Positions 1 through 6,764 of a stretch of 10,799 bases of DNA are shown here, one piece after another (the stretch's first letter is position 1; every line of letters starts with the position of its first letter). The notes under the pieces are model-generated. The model saw nothing but the letters and a program-made list of their open reading frames with translations. It made no database searches and was not told the origin of the DNA. The translations under genes and the position numbers were made by a program. The stretch comes from DASXMX01 sp036794395 (GTDB lineage Bacteria > Planctomycetota > Phycisphaerae > Tepidisphaerales > Tepidisphaeraceae): positions 1 through 10,799 of the forward strand of contig DAIRGS010000244.1 in NCBI GenBank assembly GCA_036794395.1. Direction: 5' to 3'.

Positions 1-40
1 GCGAGACCACAGCCTTGCAAGGGAATTAGGAACCCAAACA

Positions 41-110
41 ACCCCCTCCCTACCCTCCCCCGGCGTACCGGGAGAGGGAAAACAGGGAGGCCGCCGAAAC
101 TGTCACGCAC
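41..110 (-). repeat. Family A palindromic repeat, half copy
   Basis: This stretch matches, in the same orientation, the right arm of the element at 8169-8232, and it is the reverse complement of that element's left arm at 8052-8117. Its core is a hairpin: an 11-bp stem 53-63/68-78 with one mismatch around a CGTA loop (TACG on the other strand). It ends in GTCACGCAC at 102-110, the terminal motif of the family. Only one arm is visible, so the other arm probably lies left of the window. No coding capacity. Bases 1-40 and 111-233 hold nothing recognised. Confidence 0.75.
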
Positions 111-244
111 CCGCTCGAGCCCGCTGCAGTGCCTATGGCATTACCTTTGCTCAGTTCGCTCATCATGCAGCTATTGGCGCCGCTTGTAAGGCATGGGGCC
201 TTGAGCGAGACCGCGGCCGATCGCTTGCACTAAAAGGAGATGTT

Positions 245-442
245 ATGAAACGCTTCGCTTTTGCCGTTCTGACCGCGTCGATGCTCGTCAGTGGGTTGAC
301 TTCGATCGGTTGCCAGACTTCGCACACTGAAAGCGATACGCCGGGCTTGTTGGGTGGGAATAAGCACGAGGAAACCACCACGACCAAGAACCCGGTTACC
401 GGCGATGTGAGCACGAGTCACACCGAGCAGAAGACAAAATAA
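245..442 (+). CDS. Small secreted lipoprotein, function unknown
   Basis: A 65-residue protein that I do not recognise as a named family. The N-terminus is a lipoprotein signal: basic start (MKR), a hydrophobic stretch to about residue 18, then SIGC with the lipidated Cys at 23. The mature part is only about 43 residues, rich in Thr, Ser, Lys and His, with no hydrophobic segment; the motif TSHTE occurs twice, near residues 25-29 and 57-61. It is probably membrane-anchored and unstructured outside the cytoplasm. The start is supported by AAGGAGA at 234-240, four bases before the ATG. It stands alone and converges with the DUF1080 gene. Small Thr/Lys-rich lipoproteins of this type are common and mostly uncharacterised. 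Confidence 0.8.
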   Translation: MKRFAFAVLTASMLVSGLTSIGCQTSHTESDTPGLLGGNKHEETTTTKNPVTGDVSTSHTEQKTK

Positions 443-449
443 TCGAAAT

Positions 450-519
450 CGCCTTCACGCTTTCTCGAAGGCGTGTCCAATGCAACGACGGTCGATCGCA
501 GCAATGCAGTCGGCCGTCG
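450..519. terminator. Two hairpins between convergent genes
   Basis: The 99-bp gap between two convergent genes has a 7-bp stem 450-456/467-473 with a 10-nt loop, then a 10-bp stem with one mismatch (G-T pairing possible) 486-495/510-519 with a 14-nt loop. Neither is followed by a clean T-run on either strand, so they are weak candidates for a bidirectional terminator. Confidence 0.35.
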
Positions 520-541
520 CTTGTGTTTGCGACATTACGTA

Positions 542-1402
542 TCAGTTCTTCGATGGCTTTGGGTTGTCGTACTCACCCATATCACGAATCCAAATATTTC
601 GGTATTGAACAGGGTTCTGATGGTCTTGTAGTTCGATAAACACTTCGGGCGGATGGGATTTGCCGTAAGCGCCGAGCGACAGATGAGGGATTCCGCCGAT
701 TCCATCGGTGGCTCCGATGTATTCGTGACGATGGTGTAGCAGGACGCCGTTGTGAATGACGGTGACGCATGCCTTCTTGGTCAATGTGCCGGTGGCATCC
801 CAGCGCGGCGCCTCGAAGACGATGTCGTAGGTCTGCCATTGCCCAGGTGGGCGGCATGCGTTGACCAGTGGCGGGGTCTGGCCATATTGAGCACCGCATT
901 GGCCATCAGGGTAGGTCTTGGCTTCAAAGTTATCGAGGACCTGCACTTCGTACATGCCGTTGATCAGCACGCCACTGTTTCCGCGCGACTGGCCTGTGCC
1001 TTTGGCCGGTGAAGGCGTGGCGAATTCGAGGTGCAGTTGGAAGTCCGCGAATTTGTCTTTGGTACGAATGCCACCGACGCCGCGAACGGTTTCCATAAAG
1101 CCATCGCCGAGCTTCCAGTTGGCAGGTTGGCCGGCGGCGGTTTGCCATTTGGAGAGATCTTTGCCGTCAAACAGGATGACTGCATCAGAGGGCGCTCCAG
1201 CGCCAGTGCTGAACGACTCGGCCGGCGTGACGACGCGGGGCTGAGGGCGATCCCCATCGTGAACGCCCCACTTTGTTCCCGGGATGATGGGGGTTCCTTT
1301 GTATCCAAGCCCCTGCTGCTGAACAGCGCCATATACGAATGCGCCGGTGCCTGCGGCAGCCAGAATGAGGGCGAGACGTCCGATACGGTTTCTTGTTCTC
1401 AT
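542..1402 (-). CDS. Secreted 3-keto-disaccharide hydrolase family protein (DUF1080)
   Basis: A 286-residue protein from the ATG at 1402. Residues 1-25 form a signal peptide (basic MRTRNRIGR, then an Ala/Leu-rich core), so it acts in the periplasm or outside. The rest is one DUF1080 domain (PF06439, concanavalin-like beta-sandwich): LFDGKDLSKW at 77-86, RGNSGVLINGMYEVQVLDNF at 140-159, a Gly/Gln/Pro-rich stretch with a WQTYDIVFEAPRW segment at 189-201, and the ending HQNPVQYRNIWIRDM at 261-275. Some members hydrolyse 3-keto-glucosides made by sugar oxidoreductases; the substrate here is unknown and no partner oxidoreductase is in the window. The family is greatly expanded in Planctomycetota. 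An in-frame GTG at 1420 would add six residues; ATG was preferred because the signal peptide is then standard. Neither start has a clear Shine-Dalgarno sequence. Confidence 0.88.
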   Translation of the reverse strand: MRTRNRIGRLALILAAAGTGAFVYGAVQQQGLGYKGTPIIPGTKWGVHDGDRPQPRVVTPAESFSTGAGAPSDAVILFDGKDLSKWQTAAGQPANWKLGDGFMETVRGVGGIRTKDKFADFQLHLEFATPSPAKGTGQSRGNSGVLINGMYEVQVLDNFEAKTYPDGQCGAQYGQTPPLVNACRPPGQWQTYDIVFEAPRWDATGTLTKKACVTVIHNGVLLHHRHEYIGATDGIGGIPHLSLGAYGKSHPPEVFIELQDHQNPVQYRNIWIRDMGEYDNPKPSKN

Positions 1403-1408
1403 TGCGAA

Positions 1409-1437
1409 AGAATCGCGCACTGGGATAGCTCAGTCAA
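1409..1437 (-). promoter_or_regulatory. Possible promoter of the DUF1080 gene
   Basis: On the minus strand TTGACT (1432-1437) is followed after 17 bp by GATTCT (1409-1414), six bases before the ATG at 1402. The -35 is good and the -10 poor. If real, the transcript would be leaderless or nearly so, which fits the absence of a Shine-Dalgarno sequence. Confidence 0.3.
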
Positions 1438-1513
1438 GTAACCGAGCGAATGCAGACAATCATTCGGGTACATGACACTTTAGGCGGCCGTCTTTTCCCT
1501 CCACCGGTACGCC

Positions 1514-1649
1514 GCTTGTCATCACCCACATCTTTTTTGGTGTCCTTCTCGATGCCATGGATTCGGTTCAGTCCTGCGGAACGACGACGAGCAGGACCGC
1601 ATTTGGGCAACGAAAACTGCGTCAAAACAAGATGTGTACAATGACAAGC
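1514..1649. mobile_element. 136-bp MITE-like insert with 21-bp inverted ends
   Basis: The ends 1514-1534 and 1629-1649 are inverted repeats (about 17 of 21 matching; both outer ends read GCTTGTCAT from outside in). A central 7-bp stem 1571-1577/1591-1597 makes the whole unit roughly symmetrical. It is flanked by GGTACGCC (1506-1513) and GGTACACC (1650-1657), a 7-of-8 direct repeat that could be a target-site duplication. It encodes nothing, so any movement would need a transposase supplied in trans. Caution: the flank is part of a near-palindrome, so the inverted match also extends partly outwards. Confidence 0.5.
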
Positions 1650-1665
1650 GGTACACCGGGGGAGG

Positions 1666-1858
1666 GGTGTAACTCCTGTTTGTGGCGATCCGTGTGGCAC
1701 AGCCGCCCTCGGCTGTGATCTGCCGTAGGCAGATGGCTTTTTTGCCGCAAGACTTCGACCTTCGGTCGAACACGACTCGACTGAGCTCGTCGAAGTCAGC
1801 CGAGGGCGGCTGTGCCACAAGATGAGTCACGAGGTCCGCCACACTCCGGCGCTACACC
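1666..1858. mobile_element. 193-bp palindromic insert with 26-bp inverted ends
   Basis: The ends 1666-1691 and 1833-1858 are inverted repeats with about 19 of 26 matching; both read GGTGTA from outside in. The unit is flanked by CCGGGGGAGG (1656-1665) and CCGTGGGAGG (1859-1868), a 9-of-10 direct repeat suggestive of target-site duplication. Inside is the perfect palindrome of 1693-1819, nearly centred. There is no coding capacity. The family is not identified. Confidence 0.5.
1693..1819. repeat. Nested hairpin array with perfect 23-bp inverted ends
   Basis: The arms 1693-1715 and 1797-1819 are perfect reverse complements. The left arm region itself folds as CACAGCCG-CCCT-CGGCTGTG, and the right arm gives a matching smaller hairpin. 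Between them are ATCTGCC-GTA-GGCAGAT (1718-1734), TTCGACC-TTC-GGTCGAA (1754-1770) and a longer stem GACTTCGA/TCGAAGTC (1751-1758/1790-1797). The result is a set of hairpins within hairpins, REP-like in character. Confidence 0.8.
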
Positions 1859-2122
1859 CCGTGGGAGGGTAGGGTGGGGGCGTGGGTTGACATCTGTGAC
1901 GCGTTGCGGATGTGGTCGTAGAATGGGAAGGGATTTCGTCGCTTCATCAGAAAACAATTCCATTGATCCTCTCGCGTGCGGGTGTTATTTTCGGGACTGA
2001 AGCAATTTTCGAACATATCCGCACGTTTGCGAGTCGTCAGCGCGTGAAATCCGCCGGTTTTTGTTCACGGGATCGGCCTTCGGTTGGTTAAACTAGGACT
2101 CACCGCTGTGAGAGGTTTAAGT

Positions 2123-2542
2123 ATGAGTTCACAAGACGCGAGCGTGGCGAAACCGGTTATCACGTACTTTGACGGGGCTGGTGACACCGCGCGGGCGGTG
2201 GAAGCGGGGCGAACGGGTAGGCCGTTTACAGGCCTGGCGCGTTTCGCAGATGGAACAGCGTCGAAGCTGGTGGTGCAGATGACCGCTGAGAGCCGTACGG
2301 GTGAGATTGCCGGAACGATCCTTGTCGATGGAATGGCGCGGGGCGATGGCAGCCACCTCTACCTCTTCCGGGGGACCAGCCGGCGTCACATATTTTCGAT
2401 TCAGGCGCTGGCAACTGGAAATCGCACTGCAATGTTGAGCGGCACGGTGACGCCTGACGGAATGCAAGTGAGCGGAACCTTCGTGGCCAGCGCGCCGGGG
2501 TCTGCGGTGGGTGGGGGAACGTTTGAAGTCAGCCGGGCATAA
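2123..2542 (+). CDS. Hypothetical 139-residue protein, beta-rich
   Basis: I do not recognise the family. The protein has no signal peptide, membrane segment or Cys residue and is rich in Gly, Ala, Thr and Ser. Alternating hydrophobic stretches such as SKLVVQMTAE, GTILVDG, MLSGTVTPDGMQVSGTFVAS and the closing GGGTFEVSR suggest antiparallel beta strands, perhaps a small cytoplasmic beta-barrel or sandwich. The ATG at 2123 was chosen because GAGGT (2112-2116) lies six bases upstream; an in-frame TTG at 2084 would add 13 residues without a clear Shine-Dalgarno sequence. It stops 20 bp before the end of the convergent kinase gene, leaving little room for a terminator. Amino-acid composition and frame length support a real gene; its function is unknown. 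Confidence 0.65.
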   Translation: MSSQDASVAKPVITYFDGAGDTARAVEAGRTGRPFTGLARFADGTASKLVVQMTAESRTGEIAGTILVDGMARGDGSHLYLFRGTSRRHIFSIQALATGNRTAMLSGTVTPDGMQVSGTFVASAPGSAVGGGTFEVSRA

Positions 2543-2562
2543 GCACTGGCTGCTCGGTTTCA

Positions 2563-4266
2563 TCACCTCGCGGGGCCATGAGTCTGGGATGGATCCGCAA
2601 GATTCTCGTGCACGACCGGCAGGCGAATTGTAAACGTCGTGCCCTCGTCGGGCACACTTCTGACTGCGATCGATCCCTCGTGTTCATCCACTATTTTCTT
2701 AGCGACCGCCAGCCCCAGCCCGGTGCCGCGGTTTCCCTTGGTTGAGTGGAAGAGCTGGAACATGTGCTGCATCATCGAAGGCGGCACGCCGGAGCCATTG
2801 TCGATCACATCGAGCGTGGTGACGCGATTTTCGGCGTCATAACGGCAAACGACCTGGATCAAGCCTTTTCTCGGGGCCACGGCATCCAGTGAGTTACTGA
2901 GCAGATTCATCAATACCTGATGCATGCCCGATGGGTCGAGTGGAATGGCGGGGTGGTTCTTGTCGACATCGGCCACGACCATCGCGCCTTTTTCGTTGGC
3001 CACCGTGGCGATGAGTTCGAGACAATCATCAATTAACGCCTTGGGATTCACCATCTCCAACTTGGGCTCGCGTGGGCGGCTGTAGGCCAGCAGGTTGAGG
3101 GTGAGGTTGTAGATCTTGTCGAGATTGCGATCGACAATGCGCCAACCTTTGGCTGCCTGAGGTAGGTTGGTGCCGCGAAGTCCCATCTCGACGACATCCG
3201 CGCCGCCGCGCAGGGCTTGAAGAATATTCTTGATGGAGTGGGAAAGGGCGGCGGTTGTCTCGCCGATGGCGGCCAGCCGCTCGGCTTGCACACCCGCCAG
3301 ATAAAGCTTGGCATTCTGGATGGCCAGCCCGGCCTGGAGGCCGATGGCGGTGAGCAAGCGAAGCTGATCGGGTGCGTAGGTGTAGTTTTTGACCGAGCTA
3401 TCGATATAGATGACGCCGAGAACTTCGTCCCCGCCTTTGTCGGTGAGCTTGCGGGCCTTGATCGGCACGCACAGGGCCGAGCGGATGCCCAGATTGTGTA
3501 CGCTTTTGCCTTTGCTGAAGCGTTTGTCGGCCATGGCGTTGGAGGAGAGAACGCCTTCGCCGGTGTTGAGCACGTGATTGACGATGGTGCGCGATGCGTG
3601 GATGGTGTCGGGGCCTCGGCTGGAGGCGGTTTCGCTGGGATCGCTGACACGGTCCTGTTCCTCACGGGTCCGCGCGACTTTCGTGACCAGTTCTTCCGAG
3701 TCGGGCTCGAGCATGAGAATAACCCCTCGATCGGCTTTCACGTGCTCGAAGACCAGGTCCATCACAATCTCGACGACCTGCTCGACATCGAAACTCGATC
3801 CGAAGGTGGCGGCTAGCTGATAGAGGATCTTGAGGTTGGCCATGGCCGCGGCGGCGGGCTCCGGGACGGCCAGGACAAGGGAGTCATCCGATGACTGGAC
3901 GGTGTGCATGATCGCACTGTCCATGCCGCTCTCGACGCCTTCCAGGCGGACGTTACCGCTGCTGGTGCGAGTGATGCCCGGCTGAGCCCCGAAAACCATC
4001 AGGGTCCGGCCGACGCGAATCTGATCGCCGATCTTCAGGGGGGCGCTGGCCATCACCCGGCCGCCATTAAGGTAGGTGCCGTTTGAACTGCCAAGATCGC
4101 GGACGATCCATTCTCCATCAGCCGGGAGCAGTTCGCAGTGGCGACGGCTGACGGTATTGTCGGAGAGGGGCAGACTCCGGCTCTCGCGCCCCACCAGTGC
4201 GGGGGCGTCGGGCAATTCATATCGGCGGCCTTTATCCGGGCCTTGCAGGACTAAAAGCGTGAGCAC
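2563..4266 (-). CDS. FHA-GAF sensor histidine kinase (cytoplasmic, orphan)
   Basis: A 567-residue protein from a GTG start. Domains in order: FHA phosphothreonine-binding domain at 5-93 with its conserved residues (GRE 26-28, SRRH 40-43, GSSNGTYLNG 59-68); a linker; a GAF sensory domain at about 145-320; an H-box ALSHSIKNILQ with His343; and an HATPase domain with N-box MNLLSNSLDA 453-462, G1 DNGSG 489-493, F-box around FHSTKG and G2 GTGLGL 514-519. There are no membrane segments, so it senses a cytoplasmic signal, with FHA suggesting input from a Ser/Thr kinase. The residue after His343 is Ser, where many kinases have Glu or Asp. No response regulator gene adjoins it and no receiver domain is fused, so the partner must be elsewhere. 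No Shine-Dalgarno sequence precedes the GTG; the FHA domain begins at once, supporting this start. Confidence 0.93.
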   Translation of the reverse strand: MLTLLVLQGPDKGRRYELPDAPALVGRESRSLPLSDNTVSRRHCELLPADGEWIVRDLGSSNGTYLNGGRVMASAPLKIGDQIRVGRTLMVFGAQPGITRTSSGNVRLEGVESGMDSAIMHTVQSSDDSLVLAVPEPAAAAMANLKILYQLAATFGSSFDVEQVVEIVMDLVFEHVKADRGVILMLEPDSEELVTKVARTREEQDRVSDPSETASSRGPDTIHASRTIVNHVLNTGEGVLSSNAMADKRFSKGKSVHNLGIRSALCVPIKARKLTDKGGDEVLGVIYIDSSVKNYTYAPDQLRLLTAIGLQAGLAIQNAKLYLAGVQAERLAAIGETTAALSHSIKNILQALRGGADVVEMGLRGTNLPQAAKGWRIVDRNLDKIYNLTLNLLAYSRPREPKLEMVNPKALIDDCLELIATVANEKGAMVVADVDKNHPAIPLDPSGMHQVLMNLLSNSLDAVAPRKGLIQVVCRYDAENRVTTLDVIDNGSGVPPSMMQHMFQLFHSTKGNRGTGLGLAVAKKIVDEHEGSIAVRSVPDEGTTFTIRLPVVHENLADPSQTHGPAR

Positions 4267-4275
4267 GTGATGCTT

Positions 4276-4305
4276 AGTCTATCCAACTGACCTGCCGCGG
4301 ACCAA
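4276..4305 (-). promoter_or_regulatory. Possible near-leaderless promoter of the kinase gene
   Basis: On the minus strand TTGGTC (4300-4305), 18 bp, then TAGACT (4276-4281), nine bases before the GTG at 4266. Both boxes match the consensus in part only. A start site here would leave a leader of a few bases at most. Confidence 0.3.
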
Positions 4306-4328
4306 TCCATCCTCGGCAGCTGCGATTA

Positions 4329-4396
4329 CGGTCCAGGGCAATCGCATGTGCCGTCTCGGGGAGTGCGAGGCTGGGCCGATGAAAACCCGTGGTTTT
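4329..4396 (+). repeat. Family C repeat, shortened copy
   Basis: It begins CGGTCCAGGGCAATCG (4329-4344), which is perfectly inverted at 4687-4702, then has GAGTGCGAGGCT (4361-4372) and CTGGGCCGATGAAAAC (4371-4386), inverted at 4579-4594 with one mismatch. Compared with the copy at 4568-4702 it lacks the long hairpin between those blocks. Confidence 0.6.
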
Positions 4397-4497
4397 TCAG
4401 GATTGCGTTCGTCTTGATTTTGATGCGCAAATTAACGAGCGCCCTCTTGCCCCCTCTCCCCCCGGGAGAGGGCTGGGGTGAGGGGGAATTCCAAGCG
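4394..4497 (+). repeat. Family D REP-like repeat, long copy
   Basis: Positions 4407-4497 align over the same 91-bp length with the reverse complement of 10696-10786, about 77 of 91 bases matching, and weaker similarity continues back to 4394. The conserved middle includes GCGCCCTCTTGCCCC, a hairpin of the CCCTCTCCC/GGGAGAGGG type, then GGGGTGAGGG. Non-coding. It sits between the two inverted family C copies. Confidence 0.75.
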
Positions 4498-4567
4498 CCG
4501 TTCCTCTCACGAATAGCTCTTCCTATATCGTCATGAGTGCAACAAAACGCCGGCTCGCAAGGAGGTC

Positions 4568-4702
4568 AAAAACAGCATGTTTTCATCAGCCCAGTGCGAG
4601 GCTCCCGCCGAGCCGCGTTTTTCGATCAAGCATAAGCTCGGCAGGAGCCTCGCACTCCCGAAATGGGTCGCCGGCCCAGGAACTTTCGATTGCCCTGGAC
4701 CG
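4568..4702 (-). repeat. Family C repeat, full copy with hairpin
   Basis: Inverted relative to 4329-4396. It contains a strong hairpin with arms 4593-4613 and 4636-4656 (21 bp, one mismatch, 22-nt loop) whose arms carry GTGCGAGGCTC. It ends at 4702, only three bases past the TolC stop codon, so this hairpin could also shape the 3' end of the tolC transcript. Confidence 0.65.
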
Positions 4703-4705
4703 CGG

Positions 4706-6436
4706 TCACCGATTACCGGCGGTTGGGACCATCCACGGAAGCTGGTCTTCTTCCATCATGATGTTGTTGTACCGCAGGATGGTGCCCTTGGCCTTTTCTA
4801 GCCGTGACAGGGCGGTGTTGTAGTTCATAAGCTCAGTGGCTTCGCGGGTCTGGGCGGAGGCCAGGTCGCCTTGTGCCTGGAGCTTGGATTGCACAAAGTA
4901 GATATCCAGAGCCTGGAGGCCCGAGGATTGGCGGCTGTTCAAGCCGTCAAGGAACGTCATCGCCTGAAATGTTCCCTGGCGGGCGTATACGAGCGAGTCC
5001 CATGCCGTGTTGATCTCACGCCACGCGGCGGTGACATCGGCGGCCACATCGTTCATTATCTTTTCGTACGAAGCCATCGCCTGCAGTTGCTGGAGATTGG
5101 CGCGCTGAACGATCGATGCGGCTTCACGATTGCCCAGGGGGATTTCCAACTGGAGGCCCAACGAATAGACCATGTGCCCATGGCCCATCTGGTCGACAAA
5201 GGCTCGGTCGACATTATTGGACAAGCCCTGAAGCGTGGCGGTGCCGACGAAATCGAGCTTGGGGAACAGGCCATTGATGGCAACCTGGCGGGCAACTTCA
5301 GCCGAGTTTTCGCGGATTTGCTGCTGCCCGAGTTCCAGCCGATTGGCAAAGGCTGTTTCGATCTGGTCGTGAAGATCAAGATGAACTGCGACTTCAGCGG
5401 GGTCATCGGCGGGAAGAATCGCCAGGGGACCGGCGACGTCAAAGTCCGGATCGCTCATCCGGCGCTTGATGTCATCAGATATATCCAACAGGCGGGACCT
5501 GGCACGTCCCAACTGGATTTCACGCTGGCTGATGGTCGATGCCCCCTGGGACAATTCGACGGTTGTGGCCTTTCCGCCGTTGATCACCTGATCCCACAGG
5601 ATAGCCACCAGCTCGCGGGCGTTTTGAAGCACTTCCTCGGCGATCAGGACCTCGCGATACGCCTCGTAGAGTAGCCAGTAGTCCTTTTCAAGCTCTTCGG
5701 TGTTGTCTTCAAGGACCTTGCGATAATCGAGGATGCTGACGCGCTGATCGTTGCGGGCGACGGTGATGCGGGCCCAGTTGATCTCGTAGCCAAACTCGCG
5801 AAGCAGCGGCTGGGTGATCTGGAACTTGAGCTGGTCGTCCCAGTAGTTATTCCGCGTGTACCGAACCGGGAAGTAGTCGCTGTGCTGAACCTGATAGCTG
5901 AGCTGGATCTGGCCGCCGCTTTCCAGATAACGTTTCACACCGGTTTCGATGGTGTAGATATTGTTGTTTTCGGTGTTGATCGTGACGGTCTGCGTGGGGT
6001 TGCTTGGATTGGGGATGACCGTGCCGGGCGTTCGGTCATTTTGTTTATCGAAGCGGGAGTTATTGAAAAAGATCGGATCGTAATGCGCCTCGCTTTCGGT
6101 GACGCGAGTCTCGGCAATCGCGGGGTCGTAGCCGGCCACGCGGACTTCTTTGCTGTTGGCCGCGGCGCGATGCATGATTTCCCGCAATGACATCCGCACA
6201 TATTGCGGCTCCTCACCCGTGACAGGGCGGCTGGAAGCCATGTGGTGAGCAGGGTCGTAGGATTCGCGCGTGGTGGGCAGATCCCTGAGCGGACGACCGA
6301 GCTGACCCGCGGAGTTGAAACGATCACCCCGCGTGATTGCACGCGGATCGAATGGGGGCGGCTCTGCCACGTTACAGCCAATGACAACCACCGATAACAA
6401 AGATGTTCCTGCCGCGACCGCTACGCCTTTTGCCAT
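4706..6436 (-). CDS. TolC-family outer-membrane efflux lipoprotein
   Basis: A 576-residue protein from the ATG at 6436. Residues 1-20 are a lipoprotein signal ending VVVIGC, with the lipidated Cys at 21. The rest fits the outer-membrane efflux protein fold (PF02321, two repeats): LREIMHRAAANSKEVRVAGY at 84-103, EAHYDPIFFNNSRF at 116-129, the family's QITQPLLREFG at 206-216, long helices with heptad-like spacing at about 215-325 and 440-555, and LQLEIPLGNREAA at 418-430. Such proteins form trimeric outer-membrane channels for efflux or type I secretion. No membrane-fusion or inner-membrane pump gene is in the window. The frame stays open to 6688, but AGGGAG five bases before the 6436 ATG and the signal peptide decide the start. 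Other ATGs at 6451 and 6460 are less likely. Confidence 0.88.
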   Translation of the reverse strand: MAKGVAVAAGTSLLSVVVIGCNVAEPPPFDPRAITRGDRFNSAGQLGRPLRDLPTTRESYDPAHHMASSRPVTGEEPQYVRMSLREIMHRAAANSKEVRVAGYDPAIAETRVTESEAHYDPIFFNNSRFDKQNDRTPGTVIPNPSNPTQTVTINTENNNIYTIETGVKRYLESGGQIQLSYQVQHSDYFPVRYTRNNYWDDQLKFQITQPLLREFGYEINWARITVARNDQRVSILDYRKVLEDNTEELEKDYWLLYEAYREVLIAEEVLQNARELVAILWDQVINGGKATTVELSQGASTISQREIQLGRARSRLLDISDDIKRRMSDPDFDVAGPLAILPADDPAEVAVHLDLHDQIETAFANRLELGQQQIRENSAEVARQVAINGLFPKLDFVGTATLQGLSNNVDRAFVDQMGHGHMVYSLGLQLEIPLGNREAASIVQRANLQQLQAMASYEKIMNDVAADVTAAWREINTAWDSLVYARQGTFQAMTFLDGLNSRQSSGLQALDIYFVQSKLQAQGDLASAQTREATELMNYNTALSRLEKAKGTILRYNNIMMEEDQLPWMVPTAGNR

Positions 6437-6472
6437 TCTGGCTCCCTGCATGTATTCCATTGTTGGGGCCGG

Positions 6473-6501
6473 ATTATAAAACCCGCGTCGCGACACGCCA
6501 G
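6473..6501 (-). promoter_or_regulatory. Likely promoter of the tolC-family gene
   Basis: On the minus strand a perfect TATAAT (6473-6478) lies 36 bases before the ATG at 6436, with a weak CTGGCG (6496-6501) at 17 bp spacing. The predicted leader of about 30 nt would contain the AGGGAG ribosome-binding site. It also excludes the upstream part of the open frame, which supports the 6436 start. Confidence 0.5.
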
Positions 6502-6677
6502 ATTGCCAGCACCATAAAACAGTTTTCTCAACCGACTCCGCCTCGAAGTACCCGGCTCGCCATGGCCCGGACCACTCCACTCGAGGCGCCACTTTACGCT
6601 CGCGATCCGCCACATTAGCAGCGCGAGCCCCGTGTGAGAAATCCGGCGAGCTCACGCAGTTGAGGCATGTACAGTGC

Positions 6678-6736
6678 AAAAAAAGCAAACGCAGCTAAAA
6701 AAAACCGTTGACTCCGATTTTGACGGACCTTACATT
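6678..6736 (+). promoter_or_regulatory. Strong promoter with A-tract UP element for the basic peptide
   Basis: TTGACT (6708-6713), an exact 17-bp spacer, and TACATT (6731-6736) make a good housekeeping-type promoter. Directly upstream are two A-tracts, 6678-6684 and 6697-6704, as in UP elements that raise transcription. Transcription would start near 6743, giving a leader of about 22 nt that contains the Shine-Dalgarno sequence. Confidence 0.6.
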
Positions 6737-6747
6737 TGCCGGTCAGG

Positions 6748-6756
6748 AAAGGAGGT
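6748..6756 (+). promoter_or_regulatory. Near-perfect Shine-Dalgarno site
   Basis: AAAGGAGGT, eight bases before the ATG at 6765, is the strongest ribosome-binding site in the window and marks the short frame behind it as translated. Confidence 0.8.
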
Positions 6757-6764
6757 AAAGCGCC

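Larger units (their letters stand above)
1471..1880 (+). repeat. Interrupted family A repeat (host of two inserts)
   Basis: Three pieces line up in order with the left arm of the intact family A element at 8052-8117: 1471-1513 (TGACAC..GGCGGCC..CCACCGGTACGCC), 1650-1665 (GGTACACCGGGGGAGG) and 1859-1880 (CCGTGGGAGG, GTAGGGTGGGGG). The intervening stretches 1514-1649 and 1666-1858 are absent from other copies and are each bounded by inverted repeats. Joined across the inserts, the pieces read GGTACRCCGGGGGAGGGTAG and onward, as in the copies at 41-110 (reverse complement) and 8089-8117. Confidence 0.6.
1403..2122. other. 720-bp repeat-filled gap between divergent genes
   Basis: No convincing gene is found here; the open frames in it run through inverted repeats and show no protein-like composition. 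It holds a possible DUF1080 promoter (1409-1437), an interrupted family A repeat with two inserts (1471-1880), and about 240 bp (1881-2122) leading into the next gene in which I see nothing definite. Confidence 0.7.

Noticed and set aside
1434..1842. Minus-strand open frames of 128 and 106 codons
   Set aside because: They run through nested inverted repeats and have no ribosome-binding site or recognisable protein pattern.
3217..3816. Plus-strand open frame of 199 codons
   Set aside because: Antisense to the GAF and H-box part of the kinase; shadow frame.
4871..5674. Long plus-strand open frame of 267 codons
   Set aside because: Lies wholly opposite the TolC-family gene, whose protein shows clear family motifs; GC-rich antisense shadow with no promoter or ribosome-binding site.
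6437..6688. 84-codon N-terminal extension of the TolC-family frame
   Set aside because: The extension contains a -10 box and no ribosome-binding site, and it would bury the lipoprotein signal sequence.
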